From Lachnospiraceae bacterium (GTDB lineage Bacteria; Bacillota; Clostridia; Lachnospirales; Lachnospiraceae), in the NCBI GenBank assembly GCA_024693135.1, contig JAILLN010000049.1, positions 124,001 to 188,000 of the forward strand: a DNA stretch of 64,000 nt, in the 5' to 3' direction. The position numbers and the translations under genes were made by a program. Of the stretch, positions 1 to 8,663 are shown piece after piece; within the stretch, counting starts at the first letter, position 1, and every line of letters starts with the position of its first letter. The notes beneath the pieces are model-generated. The model had not been told where the DNA came from, searched no databases, and saw only the letters and a program-made list of their open reading frames with translations.

Positions 1-310
1 CTCCGGGATCCATATAGATGACCCTGGGGCTCTTTCGCTCAAGCCTCCTTAAGCCTTCCTCGTAAGCCTTCCTTACCGGCTCACACATCATGAGCATCCC
101 GGCTCCGCCGCCATAGGGCTCGTCATCGATGCTCCCATAGGCATTGACGGGATAGTCCCTGATATTGACCGTATCCAGGCTTAAAAGCCCGTCTGCCATG
201 GCTCTTCCGGTCATACCCCAGGAAAATGCATCCCGGATCAAGTCCGGAAAGAGGGTCAGGACGACGAACCGGAGCCTCGGCTCATCCGAATGCTCATATC
301 TCACCGTCAT
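1..310 (-). CDS. trmD: tRNA (guanine-N1)-methyltransferase TrmD, N-terminal part
   Basis: Partial gene: the frame is open from about position 310 to the left edge, so only the first ~100 residues are present. TrmD methylates G37 of tRNAs with SAM. The translation contains the N-terminal strand VVLTLFPDLI and the glycine-rich DDEPYGGGAGM segment diagnostic of the trefoil-knot SPOUT family. Two in-frame starts are possible, ATG at 310 and GTG at 304; the AAGGGGG Shine-Dalgarno abuts the ATG but is well spaced from the GTG, so GTG 304 may be used. It overlaps the end of rimM by up to 17 bases, indicating translational coupling in the ffh-rpsP-rimM-trmD operon. Confidence 0.93.
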   Translation of the reverse strand, partial: MTVRYEHSDEPRLRFVVLTLFPDLIRDAFSWGMTGRAMADGLLSLDTVNIRDYPVNAYGSIDDEPYGGGAGMLMMCEPVRKAYEEGLRRLERKSPRVIYMDPG

Positions 311-845
311 CCCCCTTCTTGGCCTGGGGAATCAGTCCGTCCAGCACGTGCACCTTCATGACTCCCCGGTCTGTATCCACCTCCAGGATACATTCCCGGA
401 TGGCCGGGAGCAGTACCTTCTCTCCCTGCCCGGTCTCCACCTCATAGACATCGTTGGCTCCGGTATGCAGCACATCCGTCAAGGTTCCCAGGCTTGTCCC
501 ATCGTCCTTTAAGACATCCATCCCGATGAGGTCGCATTCGTAGTATTCATTTTCCCTTAAGTCTACCGCATCCTCTCTGGATACCAGAAGCCTCGCCCCC
601 CGGTACCGCTCCACCTCGTCGATGCTTGAAAGCTCCTTAAATTTCAGGATCACCAGCTTCTTGAAGAACCTTACCTGGGATACCGTAAGCTCCATGCGCT
701 CCTTTCCTTGAAGGAGGGTGACCTTTTTCAGGCTCTTAAACCTGCCCGCATCATCCGTGGTGGGATAGACCTTGACCTCCCCCTTCAGGCCGTGGGTGGA
801 TACGATCTTGCCTACCATGAGATAGGCTTCTTTAGTCCTGGACAA
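294..845 (-). CDS. rimM: Ribosome maturation factor RimM
   Basis: RimM helps assemble the 30S subunit head domain by binding bS19/uS13-side intermediates. The 183-residue product has the N-terminal beta-barrel signature VGKIVSTHGLKGEVKV, then PTTDD, and a C-terminal PRC-barrel half with YYECDLIGMDV and LLPAIRECI, the usual two-domain layout and length. The listed start is a TTG at 845; an in-frame ATG lies at 818, directly before VGKIV, but family members normally carry a few residues before this motif, which favours the TTG. The gene overlaps khpA upstream by 14 bases and trmD downstream. Confidence 0.95.
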   Translation of the reverse strand: MSRTKEAYLMVGKIVSTHGLKGEVKVYPTTDDAGRFKSLKKVTLLQGKERMELTVSQVRFFKKLVILKFKELSSIDEVERYRGARLLVSREDAVDLRENEYYECDLIGMDVLKDDGTSLGTLTDVLHTGANDVYEVETGQGEKVLLPAIRECILEVDTDRGVMKVHVLDGLIPQAKKGDDGEI

Positions 846-1065
846 TTTCTACGTTCACTCTCTGGTCTGTCTTCATCGAGGCGGCCTTGACCACGCTGCG
901 GATGGCCTTTGCGATCCGGCCGGACTTCCCGATGACCTTCCCCATGTCGGACGGAGCGACCTTCAGCTCGATCTGGACATTCCGCCCCTCCGCCTTCTCT
1001 GTGACCACCACCTCATCCGGCTTTTCCACCAGGGCCTTGGCGATCACTTCTACCAATTCTTTCAT
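832..1065 (-). CDS. khpA: KH-domain RNA-binding protein KhpA (YlqC family)
   Basis: Small single-KH protein of 77 residues. The GxxG loop is visible in VIGKSGRIAKAIRSVV, which contacts single-stranded RNA. In Bacillota, KhpA pairs with KhpB/EloR and affects cell elongation and RNA metabolism; that role is family knowledge, not seen here. The start at 1065 is supported by GGAGG nine bases upstream. It sits between rpsP and rimM, the standard position of this gene in the operon. Confidence 0.95.
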   Translation of the reverse strand: MKELVEVIAKALVEKPDEVVVTEKAEGRNVQIELKVAPSDMGKVIGKSGRIAKAIRSVVKAASMKTDQRVNVEIVQD

Positions 1066-1114
1066 CTTTTCATAACCTCCATTCCCACTGTCCTAGAAAC
1101 CGATGCGGAGGTCA

Positions 1115-1357
1115 TTACTTTACGATGCCGGCGTTTTTGAAGAGCCTGGTCACGGTTACGGTAGGCTGTGCCCCGTTTGCCAGCCACTTTTTGGCCTCTT
1201 CCTCATTGATCTTTACCTCGGCCGGCTCCTTTAAGGGATCATAGGTGCCGATCTCGGCAACCGTGGAGCCCTGCATCGCCGTACGGGAATCCGCCACCAC
1301 GATCCGGTAAAACGGATTCTTCTTTTTTCCGATCCTTCTGAGTCTGATCTTTACCAT
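1115..1357 (-). CDS. rpsP: 30S ribosomal protein bS16
   Basis: 80-residue ribosomal protein with the bS16 signature [20 protein letters not shown] followed by ADSR and the EIGTYDP motif. It stabilises the 5' domain of 16S rRNA during 30S assembly. The length and start are typical; the purine-rich AAGGAAAGGAAG stretch upstream serves as Shine-Dalgarno. Gene order ffh-rpsP-khpA-rimM-trmD is the classical Gram-positive arrangement. A 107-base gap to ffh holds a stable stem-loop (separate entry). Confidence 0.98.
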   Translation of the reverse strand: MVKIRLRRIGKKKNPFYRIVVADSRTAMQGSTVAEIGTYDPLKEPAEVKINEEEAKKWLANGAQPTVTVTRLFKNAGIVK

Positions 1358-1405
1358 GTTCTTTTCTTCCTTTCCTTCTTCTGGTTTTTTTGTTACTGAG
1401 CACGA

Positions 1406-1440
1406 TCCGGTGCCGCAGCTTTCTCCTTCGCCGCACCGGA
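1406..1440 (-). other. Stem-loop in the ffh-rpsP intergenic region
   Basis: An 8-bp perfect inverted repeat (TCCGGTGC at 1406-1413 and its complement at 1433-1440) flanks a 19-nt loop, about 50 nt before the rpsP start on the transcribed strand. No U-tract follows directly, so it is not an intrinsic terminator. It may be a processing or stability element, or a ribosomal-protein leader structure; none of these is proven. Confidence 0.45.
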
Positions 1441-1465
1441 CGTGAATAACAGCTTCCTTATCCGG

Positions 1466-2836
1466 TCAGAACTTCAGGCCCTTCATGAGGTTCCCCAGGC
1501 CGCCCATGCCGCCGAACCCTCCGAGGCCTCCGAAGCCTCCCTTTTTCATGCTTCCCCTCATCTGCTTCATGAGCTTTGAGGCCTGCTCGAACTGCTTCGT
1601 CAGGCGGTTCACATACATGATGTCCACCCCGGCTCCCTTGGCAATGCGGTGCTTCCTCCGGGGATTGAGGAGCTTCGGGTTTTCCCGCTCCTCCTTTGTC
1701 ATGGAATAAATGATGGCCTCGTTCCGCTTAAGCGCCACCTCATCGATCTCCGGCATGCCCTTTCCGCCCAGGCCCATCATGGAGATGATGGATGCCATGC
1801 CGCCCATCTTATTGACCTGCTTCATGCTGTCCAGATAGTCGTTGAAGTCAAAGCTTCCCTTGCGGAATTTATCCGTCATGGACCGGGAGTCTTCCTCATC
1901 GATATTCTCCACGGCCTTTTCGATCAGGGAGAGCATATCCCCCATCCCCAGGATCCGGGAAGCCATCCGGTCCGGATAGAACTGCTCGAAATCCGTGGGC
2001 TTCTCTCCCGTGGCCGCAAAGAGGATCGGCTTGCCGGTCACGGCCTTGATGGAAAGAGCCGCGCCGCCTCTCGTATCGCCGTCAAGCTTCGTCAGGATGA
2101 CGCCGTCCACACCTACCTTTTCCTCAAAGCCGGAGGCCACATCCACCGCTGCCTGGCCCGTGGTGGAATCCACCACCAGGAGGGTATCCGTGACAGGGAC
2201 TGCCTGCTTGATCTCGTAGAGCTCCTGCATCAGCTCCTCATCGATCTGCTGCCGGCCGGCGGTATCCAGGATCACCACATTATACTGGTTCTTCTGGGCA
2301 TGCTCATAGGCGGCCTTTGCGATATCCACCGGGGAATGGTTGTCCCCCATGGTAAAAACCGGGGTATTGGTCTTCTCTCCATTGACCTCCAGCTGCTTAA
2401 TGGCGGCCGGCCGGTATACATCGAGAGCCGCCAGCAGGATCTTCTTTCCCTTCTTTTGAAGCATCACGGAAAGCTTGCCGCAGGTGGTGGTCTTGCCGGC
2501 TCCGTTGAGTCCCGCCATCATGATGACGGTCACCGACTTTCCCGGGGCAAACTTCAGCTCGGCGGATTCCGACCCCATGAGGGAGATCATCTCGTCATTG
2601 ACGATCTTGATGACCATCTGCCCCGGATTGAGGCCGCTTAAAACCCCTGCGCCCACGGCTTTTTCGGTGACGGAATTGACAAACTGCTTCACCACCTTGA
2701 AATTGACGTCCGCCTCCAGAAGCGCCATTTTCACTTCCTTCATGGCGGTCTTGACGTCGTCCTCCGTGAGGGTCCCCTTTGACCTCAGGCTCCGGAATAC
2801 GCTCTGCAGTTTATCGGTAAGGCTTTCAAATGCCAT
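1466..2836 (-). CDS. ffh: Signal recognition particle GTPase Ffh (SRP54)
   Basis: Ffh binds signal peptides and SRP RNA and delivers ribosomes to FtsY. The 456-residue protein has an N-terminal four-helix N domain, a G domain with P-loop GLNGAGKT (109-116), the DVYRPAA motif, DTAGR and TKLDGD, and a methionine-rich M domain with RRKHRIAKG, the SRP RNA contact. It ends with a Gly/Met-rich tail (GGFGGMGG-like). Its start codon overlaps the ylxM stop (TAATG), with GAGGAG upstream, so the two are translationally coupled. Confidence 0.98.
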   Translation of the reverse strand: MAFESLTDKLQSVFRSLRSKGTLTEDDVKTAMKEVKMALLEADVNFKVVKQFVNSVTEKAVGAGVLSGLNPGQMVIKIVNDEMISLMGSESAELKFAPGKSVTVIMMAGLNGAGKTTTCGKLSVMLQKKGKKILLAALDVYRPAAIKQLEVNGEKTNTPVFTMGDNHSPVDIAKAAYEHAQKNQYNVVILDTAGRQQIDEELMQELYEIKQAVPVTDTLLVVDSTTGQAAVDVASGFEEKVGVDGVILTKLDGDTRGGAALSIKAVTGKPILFAATGEKPTDFEQFYPDRMASRILGMGDMLSLIEKAVENIDEEDSRSMTDKFRKGSFDFNDYLDSMKQVNKMGGMASIISMMGLGGKGMPEIDEVALKRNEAIIYSMTKEERENPKLLNPRRKHRIAKGAGVDIMYVNRLTKQFEQASKLMKQMRGSMKKGGFGGLGGFGGMGGLGNLMKGLKF

Positions 2837-3168
2837 TAGAGCTCCTCTGATATCCTTTCCGTGATCTGAATTATCCTGGCTCCGGTCTTCTCATCCAGGC
2901 CTTCGACCGCCTGCCGGATCTCCTCCAGCATCTCCTCGATCCGGGCCGCCCTGCTTACAAGCCCCAGCTGCCGCTCGTAGCCCTCGAGCTTCTGGTCGAT
3001 GCGCTTTAGGGCCTCCGATACGGCCTGGCGGGAAATGCCTTCCTTCTCCGCGATCTCGCTTAGGGAAAGATCTTCTGCCGCCTTGCCCGATATGATCGAT
3101 CTCTGCTTTTCATTCAATAATCCGCCGTAGTAGTCAAGATATACGGCTCTTTTGACCAGCTCGTCCAT
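2836..3168 (-). CDS. ylxM: YlxM/p13-family helix-turn-helix SRP-associated protein
   Basis: 110-residue protein with a sigma-70-region-4-like helix-turn-helix (LSLSEIAEKEGISRQAVSEA, about residues 34-53) and a C-terminal helical region. YlxM homologues are always next to ffh and are reported to associate with SRP components, rather than acting as ordinary transcription factors. The start at 3168 has AAGGGGAAGGG directly upstream. First gene of the operon; it lies about 20 nt behind the expected transcription start of the 3196-3224 promoter. Confidence 0.93.
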   Translation of the reverse strand: MDELVKRAVYLDYYGGLLNEKQRSIISGKAAEDLSLSEIAEKEGISRQAVSEALKRIDQKLEGYERQLGLVSRAARIEEMLEEIRQAVEGLDEKTGARIIQITERISEEL

Positions 3169-3195
3169 CCCTTCCCCTTAAACCGAAGCCATTCC

Positions 3196-3224
3196 ATCAT
3201 ATCACCGGGGTTTTCGGCTGTCAA
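3196..3224 (-). promoter_or_regulatory. Sigma-A promoter of the ylxM-ffh-rpsP-rimM-trmD operon
   Basis: On the minus strand TTGACA (3224-3219) and TATGAT (3201-3196) are separated by 17 bp. The predicted transcription start is near 3189, giving a short leader before ylxM. The -35 box lies inside a perfect inverted repeat (3217-3241). Confidence 0.85.
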
Positions 3225-3241
3225 GCATTTTTCTTGACAGC
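3217..3241. repeat. Perfect 9-bp inverted repeat overlapping the ylxM promoter -35
   Basis: GCTGTCAAG (3217-3225) and CTTGACAGC (3233-3241) are perfect reverse complements with a 7-bp spacer. The left arm contains the -35 of the ylxM promoter. There is no U-tract on either strand, so it is not an intrinsic terminator for the kinase gene ending at 3272. It could be an operator or an mRNA 3'-end hairpin of the kinase transcript. Confidence 0.6.
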
Positions 3242-3271
3242 ATCTCCAGCCGGTCCCCAAAGGCTTCACCC

Positions 3272-6200
3272 TCAGGAAATCTGTCCTTCTGCTTCCTTCC
3301 GGATCCCTTCCCAATCCATCTGGGACAGCTTCTCCCGGATGGCCGCAAACCGTGCCTCATCCTCCGGGGAAAGGCTGTATTCCTTCACGGAATCCATGAC
3401 CATCCGGACCAGCTCATAATCCTCTGCCCCGGCAAATTCCAGGATCCCGGCATAAGCATCCTTCAGCATGTCCTCCGGGATCTCCGGAAGCTCCTCCCGG
3501 GCTTCTTTGACCGGGGCAAGGATTTCTTCAAAGGCGCGGTAATCGTTAAGCAGTTCCTCCGTATTCTCCCGGATATAATCCAGGTCCTCCCTGTCGCCCG
3601 CCTCCTCCAAAAGCCTTGCTTTTTCGGAAAGCCCCGCGGCGCCGATGATCCGGGCCGAGGATTTTAAGGCATGGACGCGGATGGTATAATTCCGGATATC
3701 TCCGGAATGATAATCCTTCTCGATCTCCTCCGCCTTCCGCTTTAATTCATCATAAAAGTCCCCCAGCACCGAAAGATATTCCTCCGCGCCGCCACAATAC
3801 ATCACCCCTTCGGCGGCATCCACCCCTTCGCAGTGCATGAGCCATTCCGGCAAAGACCCGTCCAATGAGGCTTCCTCGTCAGAGCCTTCCCCATCCCCCG
3901 TCAGCACCACCTTTTCCTTCGGCAGATACTGGATCAGCATTTCTTCCAGCTTATTCGCATCGATGGGCTTGGTCAGATAATCCTCGAAGCCCTCGGAAAG
4001 ATACTTTTCCCTGGCTCCAGATATGGCATTGGCCGTCAGGCAGATGGTGGGGACCACCGGATCAGAGCCTTCCCTGCCGCGCATCCTGTGCAGGGTCTCG
4101 ATCCCGTCCATCCCGGGCATCATATGGTCCAAAAAGATCACATCAAATTTCCCGATCTCGAAAAGGCTCAGGGCTTCCTCCCCGCTGCCGGCCGTTTCGA
4201 TCTGCACCAGGGTACGCTTGAGCAGGCCTTTGAATACATTCAGGTTCATCTCGGTATCGTCCGCCACGAGGATGCGGGCTTCCGGCGCCGTGAATTTTTC
4301 CTTATACTTCCTCTGGCTTTCTGCCGAGGCACGGAAGGCCGCTTCATAATCCCCCAGCTTTTCCCGTTTTACCACCATCTGCTTCAGGGCAAAGTGGAAA
4401 TCCGATCCCTCTCCGTATACGCTTTCCACCTCCAGCTTGGAATCCATCATCTCCAGCAGGCGCTGGGTGATATTCATGCCAAGACCCGTGCCTTCCACGT
4501 TCCGGTTGCGTTCCTCCTCGATACGCTCAAATTCGGAAAAGAGCTTTTCCATATCCTCCGGCTTGATGCCGATCCCGGTATCCTTTATGGAGACCAAAAG
4601 CCTTATGCCGTAAGGCGCGGCCTCCTCCTCATATCCTATGCTGAAGGTCACGCTTCCCTCTTCCGTATACTTTACCGCATTCGTCAGAATATTCGTGATC
4701 ACCTGCTTGATCCGCACCTCATCCCCATAAAGGAGCCTCGGGATTTCCGGATCAAATTGAAGCTTCAGGACAAGCCCCTTATCCTCCGCCCTGGGCCTGA
4801 TCATGCAGACCAGGTCATTTAAGAGGGAAGAAAGATCATATTCCACCGGGATGATCTCCATCTTATTTGCCTCGATCTTGGAAATGTCAAGGATATCATT
4901 GATCAGTCCCAGAAGGGTGCTTCCGGCGGTCTTGATGGTTTCGGAATACTTGAGGATATCCGGATCATCGCATTCCCTTAGGATCATCTCGTTCATCCCA
5001 AGCACTGCATTGATGGGGGTGCGGATCTCATGGGACATATTGGACAGAAAGAGGGACTTGGCCTCGCTGGCTGCCTTTGCCCGCTCCGAATCGCTGATCA
5101 GCTGTTCCCTCTCCTTCCTTTCCTTGTCGATATCCTCCGTGAGCCACAGGATACGGGAGATCCTTCCGTCCTCCTCCCTCTTGGAGGCGATGATCCTTCC
5201 GCGCCTCCACTTCTTGTCCGGATTCATGACCTCCTTTGTCCAGACCCCCGTTTCCCCCAGGGTCTCATTGATGAAGGCAAGATCTAAGGCGCCAATAAGA
5301 TCCACATCGATCGAAGCAGGATGGATGGTCTTTTCCAGCATGAGGTCGATGACATGCTGGAGATCAGACTGATCCTTTCCTGCCACCTCCTCTACCGAAG
5401 CATAGCCCGCCCGGAGCTCCCGGAAGGTATTACGGTCCAGATCCAGCTCATACATGGAATTATAGATCCCGGCTATGGATGAGATGATCTCCATCTGTTC
5501 CTTCAGCTTCCCCTCATCCTCCTGAAGCATCTGATTCTGGCTCACCATGCTGCGGATCTGTTCGGCCTGGTTCTCGGCCAAATCCCGGATGGCGTCATAG
5601 AGCTTTTCGATCTCGTCTCCCGTGCAGATGTCTAAGGAACGGATCCTCTCCACGTTTTCATCCAGCTTTTCCGGATCGCTCCCCGAATGGATCAGCTCAT
5701 CTGCGCACAGTGCGATGCTGCTGACCGGATAGACCAGACGCACATCGGTGGCATACATCTCGTAAGCTAAGATCAGGATCAGAAATCCGGCCAGAAGCAC
5801 CCCCAGCCTTACGGCAAAGGATCCCAGAAAAGCCGCCATATATTCCAGGGAAACGTCGACACCCACATAGGATACACAGTGCCCCCCGGCATCCCGGATC
5901 GGATAATAGACCGTAAGGACCCAGCCGAACATGTCATTGGATTCGATGGGATCGATCTCCTCTCCCTTAAGGAGTGCCTCACGATAGGGCAGGAACGCCT
6001 CCTCGAACCCGCTCTTTTCCCCGGGCTCGAAGGCTTTCTCCTCTTCTGTATCCAGGTCAAAGACAAAGTAGCAGCCATCCTCCCGGATCTGGACCACGTA
6101 TAAGTATTCCACTCCTGCCGCACTTTCCCTGAGCTTGTAAAGAAACTCTTCCGTCTCAGCATATCCGGCGGCATCCCTCCCGTTTTCCAGATAGTCCCCG

Positions 6201-7054
6201 ATCCGGTCCGGGCCGATCATGAATGCGGCAAGCTTCACCACATTCATGGCGGTTTTTGTCTTTTCTTCCTTCTCCTTATCGAAGAAAAAGCCCATGCTGA
6301 TCCCCTCGAAGGCCACCACCAGGCAGATGGTCAAAAGGGTCAGGATGACGGCCATCCTGCTCCGGACGGAATGGCCCACACCCCGTACCCAGGAACGGAT
6401 GGATCCGATCTCCTCCTGGGTCAGCGGACGCTGCCTCCAGCCGCTCTTCCGGATCCTCTGAATGAGCCCTTCCGGGAAGAAGTGCAGCAATAAAAGGGCA
6501 AGGCAAAGGGATATGCCCTTGTCGGCGATGTTGATCAGGAGATAGGAGCCGAGAAAGAAAAGAGGCGGAAGGAGGCCGCCCTGCTCCGCCAGATCAGCGT
6601 AGGCTCCGGCAAGAAAGGCCGGCTCCCTGGACTGAAGCAGGCACCACTTAATGAAGGAGCTGGCCGCACCGCTCACCACTCCCGCCAGGAGGGCAAAGGT
6701 CAATATGTTCTTTCCCGAAGGCCGCTCCTTTTTTTTGGCCGCCTCTGCCGACAGGATGGCGATCAGGGCATTGACGATGCCGAAATAGAGCGTCTGGTGG
6801 TTGAAGAGAGAGATCGCCGCATTGGAAAACACGGCAGTGATGATGCCGGGCAGGGCTCCCCCCGCGAAGCTCACAAGGATGGTTCCGACGGTATCCAGGT
6901 AGAACGGGAGGGAAAGCTTTTGCATAAAAAAAGAAAGCAGCACATTGACTGCAATGCCTGCAAGGATCAGACCGTAGCGCAGGGCATCGTCCCTGCTTAG
7001 GGCAAACCTTCTCCCCTCCCTTTGATGTTCCTTTTCTTTACCCCGATCGCCCAT
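3272..7054 (-). CDS. Hybrid sensor histidine kinase with ECF-S-like membrane domain, receiver and Hpt
   Basis: 1260-residue phosphorelay protein. Residues ~25-200 are a multi-helix membrane region with LPFYLDTVGTILVSFAGG, resembling the substrate-binding S component of ECF transporters. A helix near 235-256 and another near 411-432 flank an extracellular sensor domain (~257-410). Then come a PAS-like region (~530-640), a dimerisation domain with phospho-acceptor His675 in SNMSHEIRTP, an HATPase domain with N-box TNILTNAVKYT, DTGIGI and GTGLGM, a receiver (~925-1040, acceptor Asp976, Lys in LTKPID) and a C-terminal Hpt domain with His1128 in RVHALKSS. The start has GGGGGG upstream. It lies just behind a two-receiver protein, its likely partner. 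The ligand is unknown; the S-component-like fold suggests a small molecule or vitamin-like cue, by inference. Confidence 0.93.
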   Translation of the reverse strand: MGDRGKEKEHQREGRRFALSRDDALRYGLILAGIAVNVLLSFFMQKLSLPFYLDTVGTILVSFAGGALPGIITAVFSNAAISLFNHQTLYFGIVNALIAILSAEAAKKKERPSGKNILTFALLAGVVSGAASSFIKWCLLQSREPAFLAGAYADLAEQGGLLPPLFFLGSYLLINIADKGISLCLALLLLHFFPEGLIQRIRKSGWRQRPLTQEEIGSIRSWVRGVGHSVRSRMAVILTLLTICLVVAFEGISMGFFFDKEKEEKTKTAMNVVKLAAFMIGPDRIGDYLENGRDAAGYAETEEFLYKLRESAAGVEYLYVVQIREDGCYFVFDLDTEEEKAFEPGEKSGFEEAFLPYREALLKGEEIDPIESNDMFGWVLTVYYPIRDAGGHCVSYVGVDVSLEYMAAFLGSFAVRLGVLLAGFLILILAYEMYATDVRLVYPVSSIALCADELIHSGSDPEKLDENVERIRSLDICTGDEIEKLYDAIRDLAENQAEQIRSMVSQNQMLQEDEGKLKEQMEIISSIAGIYNSMYELDLDRNTFRELRAGYASVEEVAGKDQSDLQHVIDLMLEKTIHPASIDVDLIGALDLAFINETLGETGVWTKEVMNPDKKWRRGRIIASKREEDGRISRILWLTEDIDKERKEREQLISDSERAKAASEAKSLFLSNMSHEIRTPINAVLGMNEMILRECDDPDILKYSETIKTAGSTLLGLINDILDISKIEANKMEIIPVEYDLSSLLNDLVCMIRPRAEDKGLVLKLQFDPEIPRLLYGDEVRIKQVITNILTNAVKYTEEGSVTFSIGYEEEAAPYGIRLLVSIKDTGIGIKPEDMEKLFSEFERIEEERNRNVEGTGLGMNITQRLLEMMDSKLEVESVYGEGSDFHFALKQMVVKREKLGDYEAAFRASAESQRKYKEKFTAPEARILVADDTEMNLNVFKGLLKRTLVQIETAGSGEEALSLFEIGKFDVIFLDHMMPGMDGIETLHRMRGREGSDPVVPTICLTANAISGAREKYLSEGFEDYLTKPIDANKLEEMLIQYLPKEKVVLTGDGEGSDEEASLDGSLPEWLMHCEGVDAAEGVMYCGGAEEYLSVLGDFYDELKRKAEEIEKDYHSGDIRNYTIRVHALKSSARIIGAAGLSEKARLLEEAGDREDLDYIRENTEELLNDYRAFEEILAPVKEAREELPEIPEDMLKDAYAGILEFAGAEDYELVRMVMDSVKEYSLSPEDEARFAAIREKLSQMDWEGIRKEAEGQIS

Positions 7055-7068
7055 GGTACCCCCCGGCT

Positions 7069-7824
7069 TCAGCCTTTCTTCTTAAAATGATCCGCGATGC
7101 TCTGTAACAGCTCATCCCGCTTGATGGATTTCAGCAGATATCCGTCGGGCTTCAGGGCAAGCACCTTCATGATGCTCTCCCTGTCTCCCTTTCCGGTAAG
7201 GAAGATCACCGAGATATCCGACAGGGTCTGGTCCGACCGGATCATTTCCAGGACCTGGGGACCGCTGGTGACCGGCATCTCATAGTCGAGCAGGATCAGG
7301 TCTGCCTCATTCTTGGCCAGCCAGGTGATGGCCTGGACTCCGGAATTGACCATGGAGACCCGGTAGCAGTCTTTGAGCCAGTCCATGATCATGCTCATAT
7401 AGGTTACGTTATCATCCACGATCAGGATGCTCTTCCTTCTGGTCCGGGTTGTATTCTCCTCCTGATATTTCTGGATGCTGCTGATAAAACCGTCCATATC
7501 CAGCGGCCGTTTGAAAAACTGGTAGATAAGCCCCTTCGACAAAAAGCCGAGAATGGTATGGTATTCTCCCTCTGCGCCTACCACCACGGCCTGCCTGTCG
7601 TTGTCAAAGCAGTAATCCCGGATGTAGCAGAGCGCTTCGCCGCAGTCTCCGATGGTTTCATCGGTGGCAATGATGATCATATTTACATCAGAGCATTTTT
7701 CCCTCAGCTCATCCGGATCAAAGGAGGAAAAGACCGACTCCGTCCCTATTCCCTTAAGCTTTGTCTCGATTCCCTTGATAAAAAAACCCTCTGTGCCGGC
7801 AACGATAAGCACCTTAAACGTCAT
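7069..7824 (-). CDS. Tandem receiver protein (pseudo-receiver + receiver)
   Basis: 251 residues from the ATG at 7824, chosen because AAGGAGG lies 8-9 nt upstream; an ATG at 7857 is less well supported. Residues ~1-115 fold-match a receiver, but the acidic pocket (normally DD) reads AGTEG and the phospho-acceptor strand is altered, so it looks inactive. Residues ~128-250 form a complete receiver: LIVDDN, acceptor Asp in LILLDYEMP, Thr in FLTGKGD, Lys in LLKSI. There is no output domain. It precedes the hybrid kinase by 14 bases and probably shuttles phosphate within that relay or acts by protein contact. Confidence 0.88.
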   Translation of the reverse strand: MTFKVLIVAGTEGFFIKGIETKLKGIGTESVFSSFDPDELREKCSDVNMIIIATDETIGDCGEALCYIRDYCFDNDRQAVVVGAEGEYHTILGFLSKGLIYQFFKRPLDMDGFISSIQKYQEENTTRTRRKSILIVDDNVTYMSMIMDWLKDCYRVSMVNSGVQAITWLAKNEADLILLDYEMPVTSGPQVLEMIRSDQTLSDISVIFLTGKGDRESIMKVLALKPDGYLLKSIKRDELLQSIADHFKKKG

Positions 7825-7876
7825 GTCCGAAGCCCTCCTTCCTATGCATCGATCCAAGTTTATTTTTCACCACATT

Positions 7877-8662
7877 TTACTCTCTTTCGGATTCCCTCAT
7901 GGCAATGGGATTTCCCGCCTTGCAGGAGGTATAATGCAGATACTGGATCTTTCCGCCTTCCGCATCCGTGACCAGTCCTCCCGCTTCCTCCACGATCAAT
8001 GCTCCCGCCGCATAATCCCAGGGATAGACCCGCATCTCCACATAAAGCTCACACCGGCCGATGGCCACGCTGCAAAGATCCAGGGCAGCTGAACCGCATC
8101 TGCGGATATCGATGCACCGGTCGAAATAATGCCTTGCCATTTCAAAGGACCGGTCCACCAGCTCCGGATAGTAGGGTGCCGTGCCGATGGAGACCACGCC
8201 GTGCTCCAGGGGATTATCCGATACATGGATGGCTTTATGGTTCATATAGGCTCCCTGCCCCTTGACCGCACAGAAAAACTCGTCCGCATAAGGATTATAT
8301 ACCGCCCCGAGCTTCGGGCTTCCATCCTCGGCCAGGGCCACGGAGATCGCGCTCATATTGAGCCCTTTGATAAAGTTTGTGGTGCCGTCAATGGGATCCA
8401 CGATCCAGGCGGTTCCCTTGGAAATATCCGTGCCGCTGTTGCTTTCTTCCCCTAAAAACAATGCCTCGGGGAGGATCTGCTTCAGGCCCTGCTGCAGCTC
8501 ATCCTGCACCCTCTTGTCATAGTCCGTCACGAAATTCTGCCGCCCGGTCTTGGCATCCACCGAGCCGGCGATATCTCCTGCCTCCAGCATGATCCGGCTG
8601 GCCTTTTTCATCAAGGCTTCCACCTGTGGCAGTATGGTTTCCCTTAAGCTTTCCCCATCCAT
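7877..8662 (-). CDS. Inositol monophosphatase family protein
   Basis: Mg2+-dependent phosphatase of the SuhB/IMPase family. Metal-binding motifs are present in order: GEES (first Glu), WIVDPIDGTTNF, and near the C-terminus YPWDYAAGALIVEEAGG. Length (261-264 residues) is normal. The ATG at 8671 has AAGGA touching it, whereas the in-frame ATG at 8662 has that AAGGA at a 9-nt spacing, so 8662 is preferred. Substrates may be inositol-1-phosphate, fructose-1,6-bisphosphate or NADP(H); the sequence does not decide. It lies immediately behind ftsY. Confidence 0.93.
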   Translation of the reverse strand: MDGESLRETILPQVEALMKKASRIMLEAGDIAGSVDAKTGRQNFVTDYDKRVQDELQQGLKQILPEALFLGEESNSGTDISKGTAWIVDPIDGTTNFIKGLNMSAISVALAEDGSPKLGAVYNPYADEFFCAVKGQGAYMNHKAIHVSDNPLEHGVVSIGTAPYYPELVDRSFEMARHYFDRCIDIRRCGSAALDLCSVAIGRCELYVEMRVYPWDYAAGALIVEEAGGLVTDAEGGKIQYLHYTSCKAGNPIAMRESERE

Positions 8663-8663
8663 A

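Noticed and set aside
1649-2641. Long plus-strand reading frame opposite ffh
   Set aside because: It is an antisense mirror of a conserved gene; its His/Leu/Asp-rich product matches nothing and has no start signals. The same reasoning rejects similar long frames opposite relA, aspS, CNNM, plsX, the FtsA-like gene, yesN, smsB and the PFL gene.
3217-3241. Hairpin as terminator of the hybrid kinase gene
   Set aside because: Neither strand has a U-tract after the stem; an operator or protective hairpin is a better reading.
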